From Ignavibacteriota bacterium (GTDB taxonomy: Bacteria > Bacteroidota > Ignavibacteria > UBA10030 > UBA6906): DNA of 10,082 bases. The DNA is taken from NCBI GenBank assembly GCA_016209805.1, contig JACQVJ010000039.1, forward strand, positions 1-10,082. Reading direction: 5' to 3'. The notes under the pieces were generated by a model that saw nothing but the letters and a program-made list of their open reading frames with translations, was not told the origin of the DNA and did no database searches. Positions 1 through 7,129 of the stretch are shown piece by piece. The stretch's first letter is position 1; each line of letters starts with the position of its first letter. The position numbers and the translations under genes are program-made.

Positions 1-121
1 AACCATTTCTCCCGGTCACCAAGAGTGTTTGATGTTGACGCAGCTGGAATGAGATGTTCTGGAAAATAATCCGGCGGTTGAAGATCTTTTTCAGGTTGCT
101 TGCTTCGAGAACGATCTCCAC
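1..121 (-). CDS. ABC transporter ATP-binding protein, N-terminal fragment (possibly CcmA-like), cut by window edge
   Basis: Reading the minus strand from a GTG at 121-119 gives 40 complete codons with no stop up to base 1. The protein begins MEIVLEASNLKKIF and reaches LLVTGRNG at residues 33-40. This is the usual start of an ABC ATPase: a first beta strand, the A-loop region (F14/R16-R17), then the opening of Walker A (GxxGxGKS/T), broken off after GRNG. An AAGGA Shine-Dalgarno sits 7 nt before the GTG, and the start lies 2 nt after the stop of the metalloprotease-like gene, so it is probably the next gene of the same operon. The short distance from the start to Walker A and the LLVTGRNG wording recall the haem-exporter ATPase CcmA, but 40 residues cannot separate CcmA from other small ABC ATPases. 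The Walker B and signature motifs lie outside the window. The ABC assignment is firm; the subfamily is a guess. Confidence 0.72.
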   Translation of the reverse strand, partial: MEIVLEASNLKKIFNRRIIFQNISFQLRQHQTLLVTGRNG

Positions 122-123
122 GA

Positions 124-1848
124 CTATTTCCTTATCACTGCAAGTTTTCCTTTGATCGTTTCTCCGGGAAGTTCGAGAACGTAAATATAGACACCCGTGG
201 CCGCGACATCCCCATCGTCGCTCTTGCCGTTCCACCGAAAAACGTGCTTGCCTAACTGTCCGAGATATATTGAAGATTGTGCCGAGGAGTAAATCAAATC
301 CATGCTGCTTGAAAGAATCGTTAATGTGCCGCTCTGCATTGTTGTGGCACTGATCGGGATATTGACGACAGATTTGCCATCAGACATCAATGGATTCGGG
401 AATGGCGTGGCCACTGGCGAGGCGCCGAAGATGTCCTTGCTGAACCAGTTAGTCGGATCTGCCACACTCAATTTGGCAAATATCCCTCCTCCAATGGATC
501 TATACGATTCGTCAAGCTGCCGGCTATTAAACAGAAAAGAATAGGGAAAGGCTGTCGTGGTGTTTGCCAGAGCAGCGGCCAGATTAATGTTTGATAACAT
601 CAGAGTAATCGGCTGCCCGTTGACCAACACGTCATAGTAGCGTGATGCAAGAAAGTTCAACGACCCGCTGACAACCCTCGAAGGCGGTACGAAATCCACA
701 ACCGTCGGCGCGATCATGGGATAGTAGCTCCCCTCGGGGTAATAGAGTGCCGTGTCACTTCGTGCACCCGTGAAGTAATTCCAAATTGACCACTCGGTGA
801 ATGCGTTTCTAAAGTTCGTCTCGTGGGGATGTTCCTGCTCTTGAAGGACGATATCCATTGCTGCCAGAGGTTTCAGCAATCTGATCCGTTCCCAGAAGAG
901 TCGCATAAGAGTTCGGCCATACTTTGGATAGGAGCGAAGTCGGTTGTACTTGTTTTCTATGTAGTGGGCCCAAACACATCTGCTATACTCAATCAATCCA
1001 TTGGAGGTTGTGAATGATACCTCAGGTCTTCTAAATTGCCCGCTGCCCGATCGGACGTACTGGAAGTAATCATTGACTTCAGGAAAGAGAACATCTTCCA
1101 GCCAGGTGGATGTAATCTCGTAGAAGTACGTTTCGCCGCTCCAGAATCCGTAATTACCAATTTGAATCGCATGGTGAAACTCGTGTGCGAGTGTAACACG
1201 AAGGGCCGGGAGCCCACGATTGCTGTCGGGATTGACAAAAACAAAATCGTTGTCGATCCTCATAAATGTCGTGTATCGAACCCTCTCTCCGGTCTCTTCG
1301 ATCGGTGTCTCGAAGACTGTTTCCCCGTAGAGATTTCCCAGTTCCATAATATAGATGTCGTATTCAGGGCCACCACCTTCGCCGAGATCGGGCGGCGCGG
1401 CGGGATAGCCGAGGGAGTCAATCTCGAATATTGCCACGCGACCAATAATCGAAGCTGCTGAATCCGCGTACTCGTTTGCCGTGCCCGGTATCGGGTTATG
1501 GCTGCTGTCCAACATAGCTGGGGCATGCGAGCCAACGGTGTCGTAGTGAATTCGGAAGTTGCCAGCAACGATGCTTTTCTGGAGGACCGGCCGTGTCAAC
1601 ACAAGATCAAGCGAACGCCTGAGATCCGGGCTCAAGCGATCGCGGTTGGATAGTGCGTGCGCAATCGAGGGGAGCCCGCATTTCTGGGGTATATCAATTG
1701 TTTCACCGCCCGTGATGTAGTTGACCAGCTTTATCCTCGCTTCGAGAGCCTCGATGTGGGATGTTCCGGCGGGTTGCGACAGCGCGTGCCTTCCCAGGAG
1801 GTCCAGCAGAATGGACACTACAATTATTCGTGTGGAGAAGCGAGTCAT
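124..1848 (-). CDS. Secreted HExxH metalloprotease-like protein with C-terminal FlgD-like/Por-type sorting domain
   Basis: This is a 574-residue exported protein. Residues 1-24 look like a signal peptide (MTRFSTRIIVV..., hydrophobic core, probable cleavage after ALS24). Zincin-type motif H222-E-F-H-H226 (bases 1171-1185) gives two zinc-ligand histidines and the catalytic Glu. E244 in EITSTWLED is a plausible third ligand, as in the MXAN_6640-type putative metalloproteases. Residues about 480-574 form a FlgD-like Ig/type A sorting module: PFPNP near 482-486, then FRWNGKSDDG, ATGVYIYVLEL and a basic end (KGKLAVIRK). In Bacteroidota and relatives such ends direct proteins through the type IX system to the cell surface or medium. 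Its ATG overlaps the stop of the upstream propeller gene (ATGA, 1845-1848) and has no Shine-Dalgarno, so translation is likely coupled. Substrate and proteolytic activity are inferred, and the protein could be an inactive adhesin-like relative. Confidence 0.8.
   Translation of the reverse strand: MTRFSTRIIVVSILLDLLGRHALSQPAGTSHIEALEARIKLVNYITGGETIDIPQKCGLPSIAHALSNRDRLSPDLRRSLDLVLTRPVLQKSIVAGNFRIHYDTVGSHAPAMLDSSHNPIPGTANEYADSAASIIGRVAIFEIDSLGYPAAPPDLGEGGGPEYDIYIMELGNLYGETVFETPIEETGERVRYTTFMRIDNDFVFVNPDSNRGLPALRVTLAHEFHHAIQIGNYGFWSGETYFYEITSTWLEDVLFPEVNDYFQYVRSGSGQFRRPEVSFTTSNGLIEYSRCVWAHYIENKYNRLRSYPKYGRTLMRLFWERIRLLKPLAAMDIVLQEQEHPHETNFRNAFTEWSIWNYFTGARSDTALYYPEGSYYPMIAPTVVDFVPPSRVVSGSLNFLASRYYDVLVNGQPITLMLSNINLAAALANTTTAFPYSFLFNSRQLDESYRSIGGGIFAKLSVADPTNWFSKDIFGASPVATPFPNPLMSDGKSVVNIPISATTMQSGTLTILSSSMDLIYSSAQSSIYLGQLGKHVFRWNGKSDDGDVAATGVYIYVLELPGETIKGKLAVIRK
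129..133 (-). promoter_or_regulatory. Ribosome binding site deciding the GTG start of the ABC ATPase
   Basis: The minus strand reads AAGGA here, 7 nt before the GTG at 121-119. It is the clearest Shine-Dalgarno in the window and lies inside the last codons of the metalloprotease-like gene. It supports a non-ATG start for a gene that would otherwise be missed because only 40 codons are visible. Confidence 0.6.
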
Positions 1849-4070
1849 TTTCGAAAGGGATTATAGATAATGGAGACGATTCCCTTATCGGCATCGGACA
1901 GAATCAAATCCTGGATTTTCGGTTGTCGCAAACTTGCTACGCGCACAGAGCGAATACCTTCCCCTTGAACAATGGAAATGGGACTTCGGAACCCCCCATG
2001 TTCTCCCCCGTAAAGCACAACAACTCCTTTTTTGTTGCCATCTACAAAAACAAGATCGTTTATGTCGTCATTGTTCACATCCTGAATGACGATCGCATCA
2101 TCGTTTACCGGGTAGGCGCCACGTATCCATGCGAGGGACTCACGAAAGGTCCCATCTCCCTTTCCATACGCTATGAGTATCGCATTTCGTGGGGGACCAA
2201 GCGAAACAAGGATATCCTTAGTCGCATCATTATTGACATAGCCGGTTACGATTGCACGAGTGCTCGACGTGGAATCTCCGTAGGAAAAAAGCGATTGTGT
2301 GGTTTTGAAATCGAACCCCGACTCTGCAATCCCGATGTGCACTGTGGATTGGCGTGTGGTCTTATCGTGCGTGGAGAAAATCACGTCGAACTTGCCGTTC
2401 CGGGTAAGATCGTCCACTGTCAGGGCTGTGATTGCGAAGGGAAACATCGGACGAAGGCTTCGCTCGATAAACTGGCCGCCATCAAGTTGTTCAAAGGATG
2501 AGAGCGAAACAGATCCATCGCGAATTCTGCGGTATCGGACAAGGAGGTCAAGCCTCTGCGTCAGCGGATCTTCGGATGCGAAAACGACGTAGGGATCGGA
2601 CCCTGTTGGAATACTGAATGCCGTTGATTGGTTCACCTCCTCCGTGAGTCTGATGAAAGTAAGCTTCTCCACTTTTGAATGGGAAGTGACAAGTGTTCTC
2701 AGAGGTTCCCGCGCGGAGAAAGCTGCTCTGACGAACGTGGGGTATTCGGCAATTGTCACAGCTTGCTGTCCGCTCATCCTCCCCTCCCCTTCGTTGTAGA
2801 GAACCGAGATCGTGGAAGATTTTGCGTTGGCGACAGCGATATCCACGAGCCCGTCGCCGTTGAAGTCACGGACCGCGAGACCGTGGGGTGAACCTCCAAC
2901 ACAATAGTCGCTTGGCCAGTTGACCTTTCCGGAAGGTCGGGCATTGGCGAGTCCAATAAGCCGTCTCGAATCGCGGTCGAGAAGAACCACATCATTCCTT
3001 TTGTCACCGTCAATGTCGGCAACCGTATACCCTGCGATTGAGCTTGCCGCACCGAAGATAATCGGATCAGAGAACGAATGTTCAGTTCCGAGGCTAACCA
3101 GGATCCCTTGCCCAGTTCCGGCAACAATGTCAAAGAACCCATCTTTGTTGACGTCAACAAATTGTACCCCCGCAAGCTTCTCCGGTGTGGAAAACCCTGC
3201 GATCCTCCTGAATTCACCGAGGACGTTTCCGGCGTACACTTCAATCCGCCTTGCCTCCGAAAGTGTTACCGCCACCAGCAATGTTTTCTCCCGCGTTACA
3301 GGTGTGAGGTCGATCTCAGCGGGCTCATCAGAAAGGTTAATCGTCACCTGTTCGGAAAAGATCAAATTGGTAATGCCATAGAAAACCACGAGCTGGTTGG
3401 AGAGCCAGTTTGTAAGGACGATATCCGTTATGCCGTCCTTGTTGAGGTCGGTAGTCTTCAGATCACTTGCAGAGATATCCGCGAACAACGTCGGCCCGGG
3501 CTCAAACGAGCCGTCGGGTCTCGCAAGCAATGTCGTTGCCCCAGCCCTGCTCTTGCCGAAGAGTATGACGTCTTTTCGTCTGTTGTTGTTGATATCTGCA
3601 ACCACGAACCGCTGCGAAGCCGTCTGAAAAGGAATCAATCTCTCATCGAACTCACCCTTCTTCTTTTTGAAAACCGAAAGGCACAATCCATCACCCGACA
3701 GGGTTATGTATTCGGATCGGCCGTCTCCATTCGCGTCGAAGGATGTGATGAGACGCGGTTGCTTGGAGCACTTGAGTCTGTTCGTCAAGGCGAATCGTCC
3801 ATCAATGTTCAGTTCGTACCAATAAATCGCTTGGAGGTCGTGGGAGATGACTGCAACTTCAGCTACTGCGGGAGAGGAATATCCGACTGCGAGTCCCGTT
3901 GGTCTGTAGCCAAGACTCAGATCTGTCATGGCACCGAATGATGCAAGGGACCGTTGAGAATACGTAACCGAAGACCAGAGAAGGTGTACGTAGAACAAAC
4001 CTACTGCGAAGAAAAACGGATGGTGCTGACGAACTGGATACGGAAACTCCGGGCCGGACTGTGTGTGCAA
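1845..4070 (-). CDS. Secreted FG-GAP/VCBS repeat beta-propeller protein
   Basis: This is a 741-residue protein starting at TTG (4070-4068), with AGG about 7 nt upstream and no ATG or GTG start before the hydrophobic segment. Residues about 14-38 (HHPFFFAVGLFYVHLLWSS...) look like a signal peptide cleaved near Y37-S38. The rest is built from calcium-binding-like D-x-(N/D)-x-D-G-xx-D motifs at about 112, 159, 208, 306, 352, 402, 554, 611 and 664. Clear copies are DLNKDGITD (208-216), DVNKDGFFD (306-314) and DFNGDGLVD (402-410). The spacing suggests integrin-alpha-like propeller blades, possibly two propellers, with a degenerate stretch at 430-540. Such proteins are normally extracytoplasmic and bind polymers or partner proteins. 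Unlike its neighbour at 124-1848 it has no C-terminal sorting domain and ends after YNPFRK. It starts 7 nt after the thioesterase stop and overlaps the protease-like gene by 4 nt. The ligand is unknown. Confidence 0.85.
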   Translation of the reverse strand: MHTQSGPEFPYPVRQHHPFFFAVGLFYVHLLWSSVTYSQRSLASFGAMTDLSLGYRPTGLAVGYSSPAVAEVAVISHDLQAIYWYELNIDGRFALTNRLKCSKQPRLITSFDANGDGRSEYITLSGDGLCLSVFKKKKGEFDERLIPFQTASQRFVVADINNNRRKDVILFGKSRAGATTLLARPDGSFEPGPTLFADISASDLKTTDLNKDGITDIVLTNWLSNQLVVFYGITNLIFSEQVTINLSDEPAEIDLTPVTREKTLLVAVTLSEARRIEVYAGNVLGEFRRIAGFSTPEKLAGVQFVDVNKDGFFDIVAGTGQGILVSLGTEHSFSDPIIFGAASSIAGYTVADIDGDKRNDVVLLDRDSRRLIGLANARPSGKVNWPSDYCVGGSPHGLAVRDFNGDGLVDIAVANAKSSTISVLYNEGEGRMSGQQAVTIAEYPTFVRAAFSAREPLRTLVTSHSKVEKLTFIRLTEEVNQSTAFSIPTGSDPYVVFASEDPLTQRLDLLVRYRRIRDGSVSLSSFEQLDGGQFIERSLRPMFPFAITALTVDDLTRNGKFDVIFSTHDKTTRQSTVHIGIAESGFDFKTTQSLFSYGDSTSSTRAIVTGYVNNDATKDILVSLGPPRNAILIAYGKGDGTFRESLAWIRGAYPVNDDAIVIQDVNNDDINDLVFVDGNKKGVVVLYGGEHGGFRSPISIVQGEGIRSVRVASLRQPKIQDLILSDADKGIVSIIYNPFRK

Positions 4071-4077
4071 GAGTGAC

Positions 4078-4548
4078 CTACAATTGTGTTCTACGCGCCA
4101 ACCTCTGTTGCCTGCGGATCAATGCCTCTTCGTATCGTCGTTTTTCATCATCCGATTCAGGCGTCACTGCGGGCACGGCAACAGGTTTGCCCTTCTCGTC
4201 AGTGGCAACGAATGTGAGATATGCATTATTGGCACGACGGGGCGGCCCACTGTGCAGGCCATGACTCGTTACAACAACACCTACCTCCATCGATGTTCGG
4301 AACGCACGGTTGATTGATGCCCGAAGCACGACAATCTCACCAAGCCGGATCGCTTCGTGAAAATTCAGCTCATCAACCGATGCCGTCACACACACGCGTC
4401 CACAGTGCCGCTGTGCAGCAATCGCTGCTGCGATATCAATCCAATGCATCAACCGACCGCCAAGCAGGTTGCCGAGCTGGTTGGTGTCATTCGGAAGCAC
4501 AAGCTCGGTGGTGATTACCTGCGATTCGCGAACGTACTTTGGTTGCAT
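4078..4548 (-). CDS. Acyl-CoA thioesterase, YciA/ACOT hotdog family
   Basis: This cytoplasmic enzyme is expected to hydrolyse acyl-CoA to free fatty acid and CoA. With the ATG at 4548-4546 it has 156 residues, the usual length for single-hotdog YciA-type enzymes. The family signature is at residues 19-38: PNDTNQLGNLLGGRLMHWID, covering the N/D-rich turn, the GG that starts the central hotdog helix, and D38. It is followed by VTASVDELNFHEAI and GEIVVLRA, the strand pattern that forms the dimer interface. N27 stands where many YciA proteins have Asp (GDIFGG), a known variation. The C-terminus is a charged helix (EEALIRRQQRLARR). A TTG immediately upstream (4551) is an alternative start, but the ATG forms a TGATG overlap with the bamD-like stop, which favours coupled translation from the ATG. 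The chain-length preference cannot be read from sequence. Confidence 0.85.
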   Translation of the reverse strand: MQPKYVRESQVITTELVLPNDTNQLGNLLGGRLMHWIDIAAAIAAQRHCGRVCVTASVDELNFHEAIRLGEIVVLRASINRAFRTSMEVGVVVTSHGLHSGPPRRANNAYLTFVATDEKGKPVAVPAVTPESDDEKRRYEEALIRRQQRLARRTQL

Positions 4549-5396
4549 CAATGCCCCGGCCCGATCTTGGAAGAAACACCTGGCTCGTTGCCGACGCCAA
4601 GGGTTCTCCCTGATTCCTTCCCGCTGACTGGCGGGTTCGATTGCAACTCGTTCTCGATCGATTCTTTCAGTTTGTCGGCCTGCGAACGGAGGACGCTGTT
4701 CGGGTGGAGCTCGATGAACTTATTGATTTCGTTGTACGCCTCCTGATACTTCTTCCTTGCAATGAGGGCTTCCACCTTTCCCAAGTACGAAAGCGGTGCA
4801 TACTCGGTGTCGTGGTATTTTTCGATTACCTCATGGTAATAGAAAATCGCAGCCTTGTAGTTTTCCCACGTCGCGTAATACCGTGCTGTGTCATACTCCT
4901 TCTTGGCCAGCCGTTGAATCAGTTCTGCGATTTTGGCTTCGGCATCGGCAGCCAGCTCATGTCCCGGATAGTATTCAACAAAAGTTTGCAGCTCCTCTTT
5001 GGCTTTCAGCGTGTATTCTTGATCGAGGGTTGACTTCGGTGACAGGTTGTAATAGGAAAGACCGAGTTTATACTGTGCCTCCGGGACACGCGGACTTGCG
5101 GACATGTTTCGCTTCAATTGTTGATACTCGAATGCAGCAAGCAAATACTCTCCTCGATTGAATCGGCACTCTCCAAGATAGAACTGCGCGTCGCCTGCAT
5201 ATGCACTCCCCTGGTACTGCAGTGTGATGATCGTGAACTGGTTGATCGCTTCAAGATACGCCTGCTCATCAAAAAGCTGCTTCGCAAGCTGGAAGCGTTC
5301 CTCCGCTGGAAGGTTGGTTGTCTCTTCACCGGAACCACAGCCGATGAAATAGATCATTGTAAACACGATGACAGTTGATCGACCGATTCTCACCAT
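4548..5396 (-). CDS. bamD: BamD-like outer membrane assembly lipoprotein with TPR repeats
   Basis: BamD is the essential lipoprotein of the BAM complex, which inserts beta-barrel proteins into the outer membrane. It sits on the periplasmic face and contacts BamA. This 282-residue protein starts with a lipoprotein signal peptide: R3/R6, hydrophobic core VIVFTMIYF, then lipobox F-I-G-C20. Several TPR-like helix pairs follow from about residue 31 to 245, including FDEQAYLEAINQF, YLGECRFNRGEYLLAAFEY, YKLGLSYYN and YQEAYNEINKFIELHPNS. The length fits the BamD/YfiO family. The last 30 residues are low-complexity, rich in Gly, Ser and Pro (VSGKESGRTLGVGNEPG), and are probably disordered. A weak AGGG lies 9 nt before the ATG, which overlaps the end of the capA-like gene by 7 nt. 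A different TPR lipoprotein of the YbgF/CpoB type is possible, but an N-terminal lipobox with TPRs from the start fits BamD better. Confidence 0.78.
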   Translation of the reverse strand: MVRIGRSTVIVFTMIYFIGCGSGEETTNLPAEERFQLAKQLFDEQAYLEAINQFTIITLQYQGSAYAGDAQFYLGECRFNRGEYLLAAFEYQQLKRNMSASPRVPEAQYKLGLSYYNLSPKSTLDQEYTLKAKEELQTFVEYYPGHELAADAEAKIAELIQRLAKKEYDTARYYATWENYKAAIFYYHEVIEKYHDTEYAPLSYLGKVEALIARKKYQEAYNEINKFIELHPNSVLRSQADKLKESIENELQSNPPVSGKESGRTLGVGNEPGVSSKIGPGH

Positions 5397-6451
5397 GCGA
5401 TCTGCCCTACGACTTCTTTCGATGATAATGTTTTTACCCTTTCAAGAATAACTGTTACATCATTTGCATCGCTTACAAACGCAGGCTGAAAACCGCTGTT
5501 GACTGGCCTGCATTTGAATGAAACAATCCGCGTTCCCGAGGCATCCTTTTTGATCTCGGCAGCAAAGGCGAAGCTCCGCTGTGTCCAATAGAGACTCGGT
5601 TGCCGGAAAACGAAATTCCCCAGGGAATACAATATGTATTTTCCATCAAGGTATTCGATCCCATGCGGCACATGAGGGTGGTGTCCCAGAAACAAATCTG
5701 CACCGTTGGAAATCAATGCCCGGGCAAACTCGCGTGTGCGTCGACTCGGCCCATCGGCGTATTCCTCACCACCATGATAGCTCACAATGACAAAATCCAC
5801 GGACTCACGATACGCTCTGATCTTTGGAAGCAACGTCGACGTGTCTGCAGATGCCACGTACCTCTTCCATATCGGATTCTCCATGTTCATGACATCGGTA
5901 CATGCAAAGAACGCCATCCTGATGCCATTTCTCACCAGAACTTTCGGTTCATTCAACATCGCACTATCACGGGACGTTCCGACAAAAGCAACATCCGCCT
6001 CCTCCAGGTATTGTATCGTTTCCCGATGGGAACGAACTCCATAGTCGAGTGCGTGGTTATTTGCAGTTGATACAATTGTCACTCCTGCATCGCGCAACGA
6101 CCATGCTCCTTCAGGTGGTCCGGTAAAAATCAAGTTATTCTTAGGATGCTGCGTTTCACCATTCTGATCCGAAAGCGTTGATTCAAGGTTTGCGAAGACC
6201 ACATCGTACTGCTTGAACTCTTCATTAACAAACTCAAATGGAAACTTCGTGTCTCCCAGGAGAATCCGCTGACCCACTTCTCGCCCGAGGTTTACATCGC
6301 CAACTGCAAGTAAGCGAACCACAGACGATCCCGAGTGAGCGCGCTGAAAGTCGGCCAGTACCCGATAGCCATCTGATCGCTCCGCATAAAAAGAGTTGAG
6401 CAACAAGAAGATCACAGTAGCCAAACCACTCCCCGAAAGCAGACTTGCCAT
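5390..6451 (-). CDS. CapA/PgsA-family metallophosphatase-fold protein
   Basis: This is a 353-residue member of the PGA_cap family, named for poly-gamma-glutamate capsule proteins CapA/PgsA but widespread in bacteria without such capsules. Residues about 9-23 form one hydrophobic segment (signal anchor or uncleaved signal peptide), putting the domain outside the cytoplasmic membrane. The metal-site motifs are all present: GDVNLGR (51-57), N88-L-E90, N131-N-H133-ALDYG, SYHGGEEY (224-231), GHHPH (256-260) and YSLGNFVF (275-282). GDVNLGR replaces the commoner GDIMLGR, and HGGEE replaces HWGxE; the likely metal ligands are kept. No capB or capC partner is visible, so poly-gamma-glutamate synthesis is not supported and a hydrolytic envelope role is equally possible. 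It lies 18 nt downstream of the unknown exported protein and overlaps the bamD-like gene by 7 nt. The Shine-Dalgarno is weak (AGGA, about 13 nt upstream). Confidence 0.85.
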   Translation of the reverse strand: MASLLSGSGLATVIFLLLNSFYAERSDGYRVLADFQRAHSGSSVVRLLAVGDVNLGREVGQRILLGDTKFPFEFVNEEFKQYDVVFANLESTLSDQNGETQHPKNNLIFTGPPEGAWSLRDAGVTIVSTANNHALDYGVRSHRETIQYLEEADVAFVGTSRDSAMLNEPKVLVRNGIRMAFFACTDVMNMENPIWKRYVASADTSTLLPKIRAYRESVDFVIVSYHGGEEYADGPSRRTREFARALISNGADLFLGHHPHVPHGIEYLDGKYILYSLGNFVFRQPSLYWTQRSFAFAAEIKKDASGTRIVSFKCRPVNSGFQPAFVSDANDVTVILERVKTLSSKEVVGQIAW

Positions 6452-6469
6452 AAAGATAGGTTGTCCTAA

Positions 6470-7129
6470 CTAACTACGAACATTGAATAAGAGAAACACC
6501 GCAACTGCGATGGCGCCCAAAAGGATTAGAGGCTCCGCAAAATTCGAGAAGAACCCTTCCCTCGGAAGAACTCCGCGTGTAATCGGCAGATTGGGATTTT
6601 CCACAACCGTAAGATCCGAAAGTGCGATCGTATCGATTTTTGATTCTTCAAAGTCGGATGCAGTTAGGATGGATCCTGTGCGAAGGTCCACCGCTCGTGC
6701 GCTGAGGAACAGGGTAACCTTTCTATCCAGCAGTTTGGTCCCAAGAAAACCATCTCTTCGCAGATTCGAATACTCGACGCGTGCCTCTCCGAAACCAAAT
6801 TCCGCATTCAGTGGCGCCGAGGATGAACCGGTGACAAGAATGCCTTTCTCGCGCAGCGCCTGAAGTAGTGGTGTCTCAACATACCAAGCAGATTCTCTTG
6901 GCATGACAACAATGCGAACAGAATCATCCTGAGGGATTGTCCTGCTAATCCGAATTCCAACCTGGCGCGCAAGAGTCCTTATGATCTCGAGATTTGTCTC
7001 CGGGACCTGCTCATCTGAGTCGTTTTGGGCTGAGCAGATACCCCACATCCCGAACATGATCGTCAGGACGAAAAGTGAACGCCGCCTCGTATTCGACCGC
7101 AGGATTTGATCCAGACTCATCAAGCTCAC
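6470..7129 (-). CDS. Exported protein of unknown function with C-terminal transmembrane anchor
   Basis: I do not recognise this 219-residue protein. It has a signal peptide: basic RRR at 15-17, hydrophobic LFVLTIMFGMWGIC, probable cleavage after CSA34. The last 20 residues hold a transmembrane segment (about 199-216, ending FNVRS), so the domain between would be periplasmic and held by its C-terminus. That domain has a pattern seen in CsgG/FlgO/LpoB-like folds: a helix (LEIIRTLARQVGIRI), a strand VRIVVMP, a helix ETPLLQALREKG, a strand ILVTGSSS, then VEYSNLRR and VTLFLSARAVDLRTGSIL. This is a resemblance of pattern only. The start is GTG at 7129, overlapping the glutamate dehydrogenase stop (GTGA); an ATG three codons later (7120) is an alternative. 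No Shine-Dalgarno is visible, which suggests translational coupling. Function unknown. Confidence 0.75.
   Translation of the reverse strand: MSLMSLDQILRSNTRRRSLFVLTIMFGMWGICSAQNDSDEQVPETNLEIIRTLARQVGIRISRTIPQDDSVRIVVMPRESAWYVETPLLQALREKGILVTGSSSAPLNAEFGFGEARVEYSNLRRDGFLGTKLLDRKVTLFLSARAVDLRTGSILTASDFEESKIDTIALSDLTVVENPNLPITRGVLPREGFFSNFAEPLILLGAIAVAVFLLFNVRS

Noticed and set aside
1036..1461. 141-codon plus-strand frame opposite the HExxH region
   Set aside because: The opposite strand carries HEFHH and the flanking family motifs; the plus-strand product has no recognisable feature.
1761..2501. 246-codon plus-strand frame across the propeller/protease junction
   Set aside because: It is antisense to two real genes, with no recognisable motif or ribosome binding site. 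It is a chance open frame.
3078..3941. 287-codon plus-strand frame opposite the propeller gene
   Set aside because: It lies entirely antisense to a well-supported coding region with clear FG-GAP motifs. Its translation shows no domain and has scattered Cys/Arg typical of a shadow frame.
5600..6070. 156-codon plus-strand frame opposite the CapA-like gene
   Set aside because: All conserved metal-site motifs are in the minus-strand frame. The plus-strand frame is rich in Cys, His and Arg with no pattern.
5390..6451. Poly-gamma-glutamate capsule operon
   Set aside because: Only the CapA-type protein is present. No CapB ligase, CapC membrane protein or capsule hydrolase lies in the window, and the family is common in bacteria without this polymer.
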